The position numbers and the translations under genes were made by a program. A stretch of 64,000 bases of DNA from Streptacidiphilus sp041262525 (GTDB lineage Bacteria; Actinomycetota; Actinomycetes; Streptomycetales; Streptomycetaceae): positions 62,001-126,000 of the forward strand of contig NZ_JBGCCK010000012.1 of the NCBI RefSeq assembly GCF_041262525.1, read 5' to 3'. Shown here in pieces: positions 1-7,727 of the stretch (position 1 is the first letter of the stretch; every line of letters starts with the position of its first letter). The notes below the pieces were generated by a model. The model ran no database searches. It was not told where the DNA came from and saw only the letters and a list, made by a program, of their open reading frames with translations.

Positions 1-498
1 ATCGGTCGGCTCCTTCCAGCGGCGGTAACGCACCCGCAGGACGCGCGAGTTCCACACCGCGTCGGCGACCTCCGCCAGGAACGGCGTCTCGTCGCGCTCC
101 GCGTACCAGCCCGCCGCGTCCAGGTGGAACCGCTCCTGTACTCGGCCGGCCTGTTCCGCCAGCGCGGCCGGCAGCGCCGCCCGTACCTTCCGTTGCGCGG
201 CCGCCAGCACCGACCCCAGTCCCAACTCCGCCGCCGGCCCCGGCAGGCCGGAGAGGAACAACGCCTCCGCCTCGCCCGGGTGGAGCCCGGTCAGCCGGGT
301 CCGATAGCCGTCGAGCAGCCGGTAGCCGCCGCGGTGCCCGGCGTCCCCGTACAGCGGGATGCCCGCGCCGTGCAGGGACTCGACGTCGCGGTAGATCGTC
401 CGGACCGAGACCTCCAGCTCCTCCGCGAGCTGGGCTGCGGTCAGCCGCCCGCTGTTCTGGAGCAGCAGGATGATCGAGACGAGTCGGCCGGCGCGCAT
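1..498 (-). CDS. WYL-domain transcriptional regulator (YafY type), 3' part cut by window edge
   Basis: The first 166 codons of a DNA-binding regulator are present; the C-terminal part lies beyond position 1. The protein begins MRAGRLVSIILLLQ and continues with an HTH_11-type winged helix (LTAAQLAEELEVSVRTIYRD), which is the usual N-terminus of YafY/DeoR-like proteins that carry a C-terminal WYL ligand-sensing domain; the visible region past residue 130 fits the start of that domain. I chose the ATG at 498 because it has the typical family start and a TATTGT hexamer seven bases upstream, although an in-frame ATG at 519 exists. It is divergent from hisI and could control itself or its neighbour; the ligand cannot be deduced. 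Confidence 0.85.
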   Translation of the reverse strand, partial: MRAGRLVSIILLLQNSGRLTAAQLAEELEVSVRTIYRDVESLHGAGIPLYGDAGHRGGYRLLDGYRTRLTGLHPGEAEALFLSGLPGPAAELGLGSVLAAAQRKVRAALPAALAEQAGRVQERFHLDAAGWYAERDETPFLAEVADAVWNSRVLRVRYRRWKEPTD

Positions 499-517
499 GC
501 TTGGCACAATAGGTGCC
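499..517. promoter_or_regulatory. Overlapping divergent -10 elements and 5-5-5 palindrome between WYL gene and hisI
   Basis: Minus strand: TATTGT (511-506) followed by seven bases and the ATG of the WYL gene. Plus strand: CACAAT (505-510) followed by seven bases and the ATG of hisI. Neither gene has a Shine-Dalgarno. GGCAC-AATAG-GTGCC (503-517) is a perfect inverted repeat over both -10s and could be an operator. No good -35 hexamer was found for hisI. Promoter roles are inferred. Confidence 0.5.
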
Positions 518-895
518 ATGTCCAGCTCTCCTGCCCTCCCGAACACCACCGCCCTCGATCCCGCCGTCGCGGCGCGACTCAAGCGCGACGCGCACGGGCT
601 CGTCCCCGCCATCGCCCAGCAGTACGACACGGGCGAGGTGCTGATGATGGGCTGGATGGACGACGAGGCCCTGCACCGCACCCTCACCACCGGCCGCTGC
701 ACCTACTGGAGCCGCAGCCGCGCCGAGTACTGGGTCAAGGGCGACACCTCCGGCCACCTGCAGCTCGTCAAGTCCGTCGCCCTCGACTGCGACGGCGACA
801 CCGTGCTGGTCAAGGTCGACCAGGTCGGCGCCGCCTGCCACACCGGCGACCGCACCTGCTTCGACGCCGGACAGCTCCTGATCACAGGCTCCTGA
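518..895 (+). CDS. hisI: Phosphoribosyl-AMP cyclohydrolase
   Basis: Cytosolic enzyme of histidine biosynthesis that opens the adenine ring of phosphoribosyl-AMP. The 125-residue length matches the monofunctional HisI family. Metal-site residues are visible: the ALDCDGD motif (residues 88-94) gives the Asp/Cys cluster for Mg and Zn, and Cys107 and Cys114 in GAACHTGDRTCF complete the zinc ligands. An in-frame ATG at 470 would add 16 residues that overlap the divergent regulator, so the ATG at 518 is preferred; it has no Shine-Dalgarno and probably begins a leaderless mRNA. trpE follows after 19 bases, so histidine and tryptophan genes may be partly co-transcribed. No other his genes are in the window. 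Confidence 0.95.
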   Translation: MSSSPALPNTTALDPAVAARLKRDAHGLVPAIAQQYDTGEVLMMGWMDDEALHRTLTTGRCTYWSRSRAEYWVKGDTSGHLQLVKSVALDCDGDTVLVKVDQVGAACHTGDRTCFDAGQLLITGS

Positions 896-914
896 GCCGG
901 TACGCTTCCGGGGC

Positions 915-2483
915 ATGACCAGCGGTAGCGTCACCCCCGACCTCGACACCTTCCGGAAGCTCGCCGTGGACCGCCGGGTGATCCCGGTGACCAGGCGCCT
1001 GCTCGCCGACGGGGACACGCCCGTCGGCGTCTACCGCAAGCTCGCGGGGGAGCGGCCGAACACCTTCCTGCTGGAGAGCGCCGAACAGGGCCGCCACTGG
1101 TCGCGCTACTCCTTCGTCGGCGTCCGCAGCAGCGCCTCGCTGACCGTCGACGCGGACGGCAACGCCTGCTGGATCGGCACGCCGCCCGTCGGCGTGCCGA
1201 CCGAGGGCGACCCGCTCCAGGTGCTGCGCGCCACGATCGAGGCGCTGCGCGGGCCGCGCGACCTGCATCGCGGCGGGGAGCTGCCGCCGTTCACCGGCGG
1301 GCTGGTCGGCTACCTCGGCTACGACATCGTCCGCCGCCTGGAGAAACTGCCCACGCTGGCCCCGGACGACCTCGGCCTGCCCGAGCTGACCATGCTCTTC
1401 GCCGACGACCTCGCCGTGCTGGACCACACCGACGGCTCCGTCCTGCTGATCGCCAATGCCGTGAACCGCGACGACCGGCCCACCGGCGTCGACGCCGCCT
1501 ACGCCGACGCGGTGGCCCGCCTCGACGCGATGACCGCCGACCTCGCCGAGCCGACCGAGGCGGGCGCGGCCACGCTCTCCCCGGTCGCGGCCGTCGACGC
1601 CGTCTCGCCCTTCGGCGGCGCGCCCTACCGCGCGGCCGTCGAGGCCGTGAAGGAGAAGATCCGCGCGGGCGAGGCCTTCCAGGTCGTGCCCTCGCAGCGC
1701 TTCGAGGTCGACTGCCCGGCCTCCGCCCTCGACGTCTATCGCGTTCTGCGCACGACCAACCCCAGCCCGTACATGTATCTCTTCCGCTTCGCCGCCTCGG
1801 GCCCGGAGGGGAAGCCCTTCGACGTGGTCGGCTCCAGCCCCGAGGCGCTGGTCAAGGTCGAGGACGGCGAGGCGATGGTGCACCCGATCGCCGGGACCAG
1901 GCCGCGCGGCGCGACGCCGGAGCAGGACGCCGACCTCGCCGCCGAACTGCTGGCCGACCCGAAGGAGCGCGCCGAGCACCTGATGCTCGTCGACCTCGGC
2001 CGCAACGACCTGGGCCGGGTCTGCGCCCCGGGCAGCGTCGAGGTCGTCGACTTCATGACGGTCGAGCGCTACAGCCACGTCATGCACATCGTCTCGACGG
2101 TGACCGGCAAGGTCGCCGCCGACCGCACCGCCTTCGACGTGCTGACCGCCTGCTTCCCGGCCGGCACGCTCTCCGGAGCGCCCAAGCCGCGCGCCATGCA
2201 GATCATCGAGGAGCTGGAGCCGACCAGGCGTGGCCTCTACGGGGGCTGCGTCGGCTACTTCGACTTCGCCGGCGACTCCGACACCGCGATCGCCATCCGC
2301 ACCGCGCTGATCCGCGACGGCCGCGCCTACGTGCAGGCGGGCGCGGGCGTCGTCGCGGACTCGGACCCGGAGAGCGAGGACACCGAGTGCCGCAACAAGG
2401 CCGCGGCCGTGCTGCGCGCGATCGCCTCGGCGGCGACCCTGCGTCCGGCCGGGGCGGCGCCGCAGGGCACACTGGAACGGTGA
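915..2483 (+). CDS. trpE: Anthranilate synthase component I
   Basis: Chorismate-binding subunit that makes anthranilate from chorismate with ammonia or with glutamine delivered by TrpG. Length (522 residues) and layout are normal. The LLES element at residues 52-55 is the tryptophan feedback-binding motif, suggesting allosteric inhibition is kept. The chorismate-binding core shows HPIAGTRPRG, LMLVDLGRNDLGRV, TLSGAPKPRAM and YVQAGAGVVADS. No trpG domain is fused and none follows, so the amidotransferase must be encoded elsewhere. The start is ATG 915 with a TACGCT hexamer at 901-906 and no Shine-Dalgarno. The stop overlaps the next gene as GTGA, implying translational coupling. Confidence 0.97.
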   Translation: MTSGSVTPDLDTFRKLAVDRRVIPVTRRLLADGDTPVGVYRKLAGERPNTFLLESAEQGRHWSRYSFVGVRSSASLTVDADGNACWIGTPPVGVPTEGDPLQVLRATIEALRGPRDLHRGGELPPFTGGLVGYLGYDIVRRLEKLPTLAPDDLGLPELTMLFADDLAVLDHTDGSVLLIANAVNRDDRPTGVDAAYADAVARLDAMTADLAEPTEAGAATLSPVAAVDAVSPFGGAPYRAAVEAVKEKIRAGEAFQVVPSQRFEVDCPASALDVYRVLRTTNPSPYMYLFRFAASGPEGKPFDVVGSSPEALVKVEDGEAMVHPIAGTRPRGATPEQDADLAAELLADPKERAEHLMLVDLGRNDLGRVCAPGSVEVVDFMTVERYSHVMHIVSTVTGKVAADRTAFDVLTACFPAGTLSGAPKPRAMQIIEELEPTRRGLYGGCVGYFDFAGDSDTAIAIRTALIRDGRAYVQAGAGVVADSDPESEDTECRNKAAAVLRAIASAATLRPAGAAPQGTLER

Positions 2484-3208
2484 ACCCCGAACAGCCCGTC
2501 GCCGAGCCCGCTGCCGCCGAGCGCGCTGCCGCCGAGCGCGCTGCCGCTGAGCCTGCTGCCGCTGAAGAGCCCGCCGTCGCGCAGCCTGCCGCGTCCCGGA
2601 CGAAGGCGGACCGCCGCAGCCTGGCGGCGACCCTGCTTCTCTCGGTGCTGGGCGCGGCCCTGCTGCTGGTCGCGGCCGGACAGAGCTGGGTCAGCGGCCA
2701 GGTCCAGGCGCAGGGCGTGACCAGGTCGCTCAGCGCGAGCGGCAGCCAGGTCACCGCGCTGCCGGGCGCGATGGCGCTGGTCGGTCTCGCTTCGGTCGTC
2801 GCGGTCTTCGCGGTGCGCGGCAAGGCGCGCGCGCTGCTCGGCGCGCTCGTCGCGCTGGCGGGCGCGGGCGCGGCCTACGCGGCCATGGCGGCGGCGCTCG
2901 GCTCGGGCAGCCGCGCGCTGGACGAGAAGGCTGCTCGCTCGGTCGGCCTGGCCGACATGCACGCGGGCGCGGTGACGCACTCCGCCTGGCCCTGGCTGGC
3001 CGCCCTCGGCGGCGTGCTGCTGGCGGCAGCCGGGCTGCTGACGGTCGTGAAGGGACGCGCCTGGCCGGGCATGTCCGCCCGCTACGACGCACCGACCGGT
3101 GGCGCGGAGAAGGCGGGTCCACGGCGCGCCGCACGGCCTGCGGTGACGCAGACACCGGCAGATCTTTGGAAGGCTCTGGACCGGGGCGAGGACCCCACTG
3201 CGAGTTGA
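2480..3208 (+). CDS. Trp-biosynthesis-associated membrane protein (TIGR02234 family)
   Basis: A 242-residue membrane protein of the family found beside trpE in actinomycetes; its biochemical role is unknown. After an Ala/Glu-rich cytosolic N-terminus (residues about 7-37) come four predicted membrane segments: the first around LAATLLLSVLGAALLLVAAG, a second around GAMALVGLASVVAVFAV, a third around ARALLGALVALAGAGAAYAAM and a fourth around PWLAALGGVLLAAAGLLTVV. The C-terminal tail is cytosolic and charged. The start is GTG 2480 overlapping the trpE stop; upstream in-frame starts lie inside trpE and were discarded. Coupling to trpE suggests a role tied to tryptophan or anthranilate handling, but this is only context. 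Confidence 0.85.
   Translation: MNPEQPVAEPAAAERAAAERAAAEPAAAEEPAVAQPAASRTKADRRSLAATLLLSVLGAALLLVAAGQSWVSGQVQAQGVTRSLSASGSQVTALPGAMALVGLASVVAVFAVRGKARALLGALVALAGAGAAYAAMAAALGSGSRALDEKAARSVGLADMHAGAVTHSAWPWLAALGGVLLAAAGLLTVVKGRAWPGMSARYDAPTGGAEKAGPRRAARPAVTQTPADLWKALDRGEDPTAS
2510..2569 (+). repeat. Four tandem 15-bp repeats encoding an Ala/Glu-rich linker
   Basis: Unit GCTGCCGCCGAGCGC is present twice exactly (2510-2539), then twice with changes (2540-2569). It encodes AAAER/AAAEP pentapeptides at the N-terminus of the Trp-associated membrane protein. Copy number is likely variable between strains. Confidence 0.8.
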
Positions 3209-3278
3209 CCTCGGCAATACGGGACAATGGACCAGATGAGCTCTCCCGCGCGGGGGAGGCCTAGAACTAGGAGCAGTA

Positions 3279-3527
3279 ATGTCGGCTAACGCCCACGGAC
3301 ACACCACCGCCGCCTGGACCGGCGTCACGGTTTCCTTCCTCGGCTTCATGCTGGCTGGCGTGGCGATGGTCATGCCCAGCCCCGTCCTCGTCGCCGTCGG
3401 CCTGGTCCTCTCGGCCGCCGGCGCCGTCGTCGGCAAGCTGATGTCCGCCGCGGGCTTCGGCAAGAAGCCGGCCGCGCACCCGGTTTCCGTCACCAAGGAG
3501 ACGGTGACCTCGGGCGCCTCGGTCTGA
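3279..3527 (+). CDS. HGxxPAAW-family small membrane protein
   Basis: An 82-residue protein of the actinobacterial family named for an N-terminal HGxxPAAW motif; here the motif reads HGHTTAAW (residues 7-14), so the proline is replaced by threonine. Two hydrophobic segments follow (about residues 15-34 and 36-54), then a basic cytosolic tail ending in GFGKKPAAHP. The family is commonly found inside the trp region of Streptomyces, but no function is established. An ATG at 3279 follows AGGAGCAGTA, an acceptable ribosome-binding site. The gene lies in the same orientation as trpE and trpC and is likely transcribed with them. Confidence 0.85.
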   Translation: MSANAHGHTTAAWTGVTVSFLGFMLAGVAMVMPSPVLVAVGLVLSAAGAVVGKLMSAAGFGKKPAAHPVSVTKETVTSGASV

Positions 3528-3627
3528 GTTCACTCCGGACCGAGTTCACTTGAGTCCGAGTTCGATTTTCTCGACGGCGGCTGTGTCCCTGCCGGATCCG
3601 TCGCCGTGCTCGGATGAGAATCGGGGC

Positions 3628-4059
3628 ATGACCGCTCCTGCCTCCGTCCCTGCGTCCCGATCGCGCGGACGGGGGCTCGCCGCGCCCCTGGCGCTGCTCG
3701 GCGCGACCGCCGTTGCCACGGCGTACGTCGGCGCCGTCGACCCGAACCGGCCCGGCCACTATCCGGTCTGCCCGTTCCTGCGGCTGACCGGCTGGTGGTG
3801 CCCCGCCTGCGGCGGCCTGCGCGCCGTCCACGCGCTCACCCGCGGAGACCTGGCCGGGGCCCTGCACGACAACTCACTCGGCGTCGCCGGCTGCGCGTTC
3901 CTGGCGGGCTTCTGGGCGCTCGGTGCGGTCCGCGCCGCGCGCGGACTGCCGCGTCCCGGGGTGCGGTTGGGCCGTCCGGGGATCTTCCTCGTCCTCGCCG
4001 TCGTGGTCGCCTTCACCATCCTGCGCAACCTTCCCACCGGCGCGTTTCTCGCGCCGTGA
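3628..4059 (+). CDS. DUF2752 membrane protein
   Basis: A 143-residue membrane protein. The DUF2752 signature PVCPFLRLTGWWCPACGGLRAVHAL lies at about residues 47-71 and contains the conserved CPF and CPxCGxxR cysteines, which suggest a metal or redox site. Hydrophobic segments flank it: residues about 15-35, 85-105 and 121-138. The ATG at 3628 is chosen over an in-frame ATG at 3550, whose extra codons lack the usual third-position GC bias. The gene is widespread in bacteria and unassigned; its place between trpE and trpC is common in Streptomycetes. Confidence 0.85.
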   Translation: MTAPASVPASRSRGRGLAAPLALLGATAVATAYVGAVDPNRPGHYPVCPFLRLTGWWCPACGGLRAVHALTRGDLAGALHDNSLGVAGCAFLAGFWALGAVRAARGLPRPGVRLGRPGIFLVLAVVVAFTILRNLPTGAFLAP

Positions 4060-4158
4060 GCAGCGGCGACCTGTCCGGCCAGCGAGACCGGGCAGCTCTC
4101 GATGCGGGGTCTGTGTAGTCGGACGGATACCATCGAGCCAGGTCATCGAACACTGGAA

Positions 4159-4174
4159 TCCGACGTATGTCGGA
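4159..4174 (+). promoter_or_regulatory. Small perfect hairpin in the 163-bp trpC leader
   Basis: TCCGAC and GTCGGA (4159-4164, 4169-4174) flank a GTAT loop 49 bases before the trpC start. The leader region 4060-4222 has no run of Trp codons and no T-box-like element, so a classical attenuator is not supported. The hairpin may be an operator or an RNA element; its function is unknown. Confidence 0.3.
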
Positions 4175-4222
4175 GGCCGAGGCAAGCCGGAGCAGTCCGA
4201 CCCGACGAATGGGGGCCCCCGA

Positions 4223-5029
4223 GTGAGCGTGCTCGACGAGATCATCGCCGGAGTCCGAGAGGACCTCGCCGAGCGTCAGTCGCGGGTATCGCTGGACGAG
4301 CTCAAGGAGCTGGCAGCGAAGGCCCCCGAGGCGAAGGACGGCGTGGCCGCACTCGGCGGCGAGGGCGTCGCGGTCATCTGCGAGGTCAAGCGTTCCAGCC
4401 CGTCCAAGGGCGCGCTGGCCGCGATCGCGGACCCGGCCGCGCTGGCGGCGGACTACGCGGCGGGCGGCGCGGCGGCGATCTCCGTGCTGACCGAGGAGCG
4501 GCGCTTCGGCGGCTCCCTGGCCGACCTCAAGGCCGTCCGCGCGGCGGTGGACACCCCGGTGCTGCGCAAGGACTTCATCGTCACCGCCTATCAGCTGTGG
4601 GAGGCCCGCGCGTACGGCGCCGACCTGGCCCTGCTGATCGTGGCCGCGCTGGACCAGCCCGCGCTGATCTCGCTCATCGAGCGCGCCGAGTCGATCGGAC
4701 TGACCCCGCTGGTGGAGGTCCACGACGAGGAGGAGATCGCCCGCGCGGTCGACGCGGGGGCGCGGATCATCGGTGTGAACGCGCGGAACCTCAAGACCCT
4801 CGAGGTCGACCGCAACACGTTCGCCAACGTGGCGCAGGCGATCCCGTCCGGGATCGTCAGCGTCGCCGAGTCCGGCGTCCGCGGCCCCCACGACCTCATC
4901 GCCTACGCGAACGCGGGCGCGGACGCGGTCCTGGTCGGCGAATCCCTGGTCACCGGCAAGGACCCCAAGTCCGCCGTCGCCGACCTCGTCGCCGCGGGCG
5001 CGCACCCCGCCCTCCGGCACGGACGGTAA
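4223..5029 (+). CDS. trpC: Indole-3-glycerol phosphate synthase
   Basis: Closes the indole ring of carboxyphenylamino-deoxyribulose phosphate. The 268-residue length matches a monofunctional TrpC TIM barrel. The substrate-binding lysine motif ICEVKRSSPSKG (Lys56), the catalytic LRKDFIV strand, PLVEVHDEEE, IIGVNARNLKTLEVD and SVAESGV are all present. The start is GTG 4223, where homologues begin with SVLDEII; longer frames run through the upstream DUF2752 gene. It is the first gene of the trpC-M-B-A group, has its own 163-bp leader, and is separated from trpM by a palindromic dispersed element. No TrpF domain is fused, so phosphoribosylanthranilate isomerisation must come from elsewhere (PriA in Streptomyces). 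Confidence 0.96.
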   Translation: MSVLDEIIAGVREDLAERQSRVSLDELKELAAKAPEAKDGVAALGGEGVAVICEVKRSSPSKGALAAIADPAALAADYAAGGAAAISVLTEERRFGGSLADLKAVRAAVDTPVLRKDFIVTAYQLWEARAYGADLALLIVAALDQPALISLIERAESIGLTPLVEVHDEEEIARAVDAGARIIGVNARNLKTLEVDRNTFANVAQAIPSGIVSVAESGVRGPHDLIAYANAGADAVLVGESLVTGKDPKSAVADLVAAGAHPALRHGR

Positions 5030-5062
5030 CTCTTCGCACGCGAGGTAGTCGCACTCACCTGT

Positions 5063-5164
5063 AGGGGCGCAGGGAACTGCGCGAGAAACCACCCGGTGCG
5101 GATGGCCCTGCGCGTTGAGGACCATCCGCACAGGGTGGCTTGTCGCGCAGTTCCCCGCGCCCCT
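5063..5164. repeat. Palindromic dispersed intergenic element, copy 1
   Basis: A 102-bp imperfect inverted repeat. The left arm starts AGGGGCGCAGGGAACTGCGC and the right arm ends GCGCAGTTCCCCGCGCCCCT, with an inner pair around GGTGCGGATGG and CCATCCGCAC. A partial right arm, GCAGTTCCCCGCGCC, recurs at 5189-5203. The same element is at 45015-45117 and a fragment at about 16347-16361. As RNA it would form a long hairpin between trpC and trpM. I recall similar sequences in Streptomycete intergenic regions. Confidence 0.85.
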
Positions 5165-5241
5165 GAGGTGTTGCAACTGACCCGTCTGTAAGCAGTTCCC
5201 CGCGCCCGCAGCAGTGTGCATCTAACGCTAGGATCACTCGT

Positions 5242-5427
5242 GTGAGTCCCGAGACCATCAAGCAGCCCGGCTACGCCGGCCTCCAGCGCGGCTGCAAGCC
5301 GCGCGGCTGCCGTGCGCCCGCCCGGCGGGTCTTGGGGCGCCGCGTGCGCTACGTCATCGGCGCGGAGCCGGGCCAGGTGCCGGGCCGCCGATGGCAGCGG
5401 GGGACGCGAGTCACCGCGCGGCGCTGA
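5242..5427 (+). CDS. trpM: TrpM-like small basic protein between trpC and trpB
   Basis: A 61-residue, strongly basic protein beginning MSPETIKQPGYAGLQRGCKPRGCRAP (written here by its key parts: QPGYAGLQ and CKPRGCR). It resembles the small trpM (trpX) product located between trpC and trpB in Streptomyces, which has been described as modulating tryptophan supply and development; this rests on family knowledge, not on any catalytic motif here. Two cysteines at residues 18 and 23 form a CxxxxC pair. The start is GTG 5242, as in homologues. No membrane segment is present. trpB follows after 70 bases. Confidence 0.8.
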   Translation: MSPETIKQPGYAGLQRGCKPRGCRAPARRVLGRRVRYVIGAEPGQVPGRRWQRGTRVTARR

Positions 5428-5497
5428 GCCTCCTCAGCGTGAGCGCGTGGCTCCGTGCATCCTGCCCACGTCAGCTCACATCCCCAAGGGAACACCC

Positions 5498-6727
5498 ATG
5501 TCCGACGTGACATCCTTCCCCGACGCGCGCGGTTATTTCGGCGCGTACGGCGGACGCTTCATCCCGGAGGCGCTGGTCGCCGCCGTCGAACAGGTCGCCG
5601 ACGAGTACGAGAAGGCCAAGGCCGACCCCGCCTTCGCCGCCGAGCTCGCCGCCCTGCTGAAGGACTACACCGGCCGTCCCAGCCCGCTCACCGACGTTCA
5701 CCGCTTCTCCGCGGAGGCCGGCGGCGCTCGCATCCTGCTCAAGCGCGAGGACCTGAACCACACCGGCTCGCACAAGATCAACAACGTGCTGGGCCAGGCG
5801 CTGCTCACCAAGCGGATGGGCAAGAACCGCCTGATCGCCGAGACCGGCGCCGGCCAGCACGGCGTCGCCACCGCGACCGCCGCGGCGCTCTTCGGCATGG
5901 ACTGCACGATCTACATGGGCGAGGTCGACACCCAGCGTCAGGCGCTGAACGTCGCTCGGATGCGCATGCTCGGCGCCGAGGTCGTACCGGTGAAGTCGGG
6001 CAGCCGCACACTCAAGGACGCCATCAACGAGGCGTTCCGTGACTGGGTCGCGAACGTCGACTCCACGCACTACCTCTTCGGTACCGTCGCCGGGCCGCAC
6101 CCCTTCCCGATGATGGTCCGTGACTTCCACCGGGTCATCGGCCAGGAGGCCAGGGTCCAGGTGCAGGAGCGGGTCGGCCGGCTGCCCGACGCGGTCGTGG
6201 CCTGCGTCGGCGGCGGATCGAACGCGATCGGCGCGTTCTACGACTTCATCCCGGACGCGGCCGTGCGCCTGATCGGGATCGAGGCGGCCGGCGAGGGCGT
6301 CGAGACGCCCAGGCACGCCGCCACGCTCACCAAGGGCGACCCGGGCGTGCTGCACGGTTCGCGCACCTACGTGCTGCAGGACGAGGACGGCCAGACGATC
6401 GAGTCGCACTCGATCTCCGCCGGACTGGACTACCCGGGCGTCGGCCCGGAGCACGCCTTCCTCAAGGACGTCGGGCGCGCCGAGTACCGGCCGTGCACGG
6501 ACGCCGACGCGATGGCCGCGCTGCTGCTGCTCTCCCGCACCGAGGGCATCATCCCGGCGATCGAGAGCTCCCACGCGCTCGCGGGCGCGCTGGAGCTGGG
6601 CCGCGAGCTGGGCCCGGACGCGGTGATCCTGGTCAACCTCTCCGGCCGCGGGGACAAGGACATGCACACCGCCGCCGAGTACTTCGGTCTGCTCGACGAC
6701 AACAGCGCCACCGGGGGTACCAAGTGA
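5498..6727 (+). CDS. trpB: Tryptophan synthase beta subunit
   Basis: PLP enzyme that condenses indole with serine to tryptophan, in a tunnel complex with TrpA. The 409-residue sequence has the PLP lysine in HTGSHKINN (Lys93), the GAGQHG loop, the glycine-rich phosphate site GGGSNAIG and the C-terminal VNLSGRGDKD. ATG 5498 follows a good ribosome-binding site (AAGGGA); upstream in-frame ATGs run over trpM and were rejected. The stop overlaps the trpA start as GTGA, so the two subunits are translationally coupled, matching their equimolar complex. Confidence 0.98.
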   Translation: MSDVTSFPDARGYFGAYGGRFIPEALVAAVEQVADEYEKAKADPAFAAELAALLKDYTGRPSPLTDVHRFSAEAGGARILLKREDLNHTGSHKINNVLGQALLTKRMGKNRLIAETGAGQHGVATATAAALFGMDCTIYMGEVDTQRQALNVARMRMLGAEVVPVKSGSRTLKDAINEAFRDWVANVDSTHYLFGTVAGPHPFPMMVRDFHRVIGQEARVQVQERVGRLPDAVVACVGGGSNAIGAFYDFIPDAAVRLIGIEAAGEGVETPRHAATLTKGDPGVLHGSRTYVLQDEDGQTIESHSISAGLDYPGVGPEHAFLKDVGRAEYRPCTDADAMAALLLLSRTEGIIPAIESSHALAGALELGRELGPDAVILVNLSGRGDKDMHTAAEYFGLLDDNSATGGTK

Positions 6728-7533
6728 CGAACGCATCGCTGACCGAGACCCTCGCCGCCGCCAAGGCCGAGAATCGCGCCGCGCTGATCAGCTACCTGCC
6801 GGCCGGCTTCCCTTCGATCGCGGGCGCGGCGCAGGCCGTGCAGGCCGTGATCGACGGCGGCGCGGACGTCGTCGAGATCGGCCTGCCGCACAGCGACCCG
6901 GTGCTCGACGGCCCGACGATCCAGACCGCGGACGACATCGCGCTGCGCGCCGGCATCCGTACCAAGGACGTGCTGGCGACGGTGCGCGAGGTGACGACCG
7001 CCAACCCGACCGTCCCGGTGCTGGTCATGACGTACTGGAACCCGGTCGACCACTACGGCCAGGCGCGCTTCGCCGCGGACCTTGCGGCGGCGGGCGGAGC
7101 GGGCTGCATCCTGCCGGACCTGCCGGTCGAGGAGTCCGAGGAGTGGCTGGCAGCTGCTGAGGCCAACGGGCTGGCGACGGTCTTCGTCGTCGCGCCGTCC
7201 AGCCAGGACCAGCGGCTGGCCCTGATCACCGCCAAGGGCACGGGCTTCGTCTACGCGGCGGCGGTCATGGGGGTCACCGGTACCCGCGCGCAGGTGGGTT
7301 CGTTGGCCGAGGACCTCGTGGCCAGGACCCGCGCCACGACCGATCTGCCGGTCTGCGTCGGCCTCGGCGTCTCCAACGCCGAGCAGGCGGCGGAGGTCGC
7401 GGCCTTCGCGGACGGGGTGATCGTCGGATCGGCCTTCGTGCAGCGCATCCTTGACGCGCCGTCGGAGCAGGCCGGCTACGCGGCCGTGCGTGAGCTGGCG
7501 GCGGAGCTCGCGCAGGGCGTCCGCAAGCGGTAG
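6724..7533 (+). CDS. trpA: Tryptophan synthase alpha subunit
   Basis: Cleaves indole-3-glycerol phosphate to indole, which passes to TrpB. The 269-residue TIM barrel carries both catalytic acids, Glu51 in VVEIGLPHSDP and Asp62 in VLDGP, the catalytic loop ILPDLPVEES and the phosphate-binding GLGVS and VIVGSAF elements. The start is GTG 6724 within the trpB stop. It is the last gene of the trp block; a strong hairpin terminator lies 11 bases after its stop. Confidence 0.97.
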   Translation: MTNASLTETLAAAKAENRAALISYLPAGFPSIAGAAQAVQAVIDGGADVVEIGLPHSDPVLDGPTIQTADDIALRAGIRTKDVLATVREVTTANPTVPVLVMTYWNPVDHYGQARFAADLAAAGGAGCILPDLPVEESEEWLAAAEANGLATVFVVAPSSQDQRLALITAKGTGFVYAAAVMGVTGTRAQVGSLAEDLVARTRATTDLPVCVGLGVSNAEQAAEVAAFADGVIVGSAFVQRILDAPSEQAGYAAVRELAAELAQGVRKR

Positions 7534-7544
7534 GCAGGTGTGGG

Positions 7545-7580
7545 GAAGAGGGGCGCGGGCTTCGGCTCGCGCCCCTCTTC
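7545..7580 (+). terminator. Terminator of the trp operon
   Basis: A 16-bp stem with a TTCG tetraloop: left arm GAAGAGGGGCGCGGGC (7545-7560), right arm GCTCGCGCCCCTCTTC (7565-7580), perfect apart from one G-U pair, followed by a TGTTCGTTCC tract. It ends transcription of trpCMBA. Confidence 0.9.
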
Positions 7581-7727
7581 TGTTCGTTCCGGTGCGATGA
7601 AGCCTCACTCGTTTCGGTGACCGGGCGCGTGGCGGGCTGTCATGTGCCGGTCGTCCTCGTTCATGATCCGGCAGGTGGCGTGCGCAGCCGCGCCACGTCC
7701 GTGTCGTCGTGACGCCGAGGAGCCCCC

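Noticed and set aside
4060..4222. trp attenuator or T-box before trpC
   Set aside because: No tandem Trp codons in any short frame and no T-box consensus; only a small hairpin at 4159-4174 was kept.
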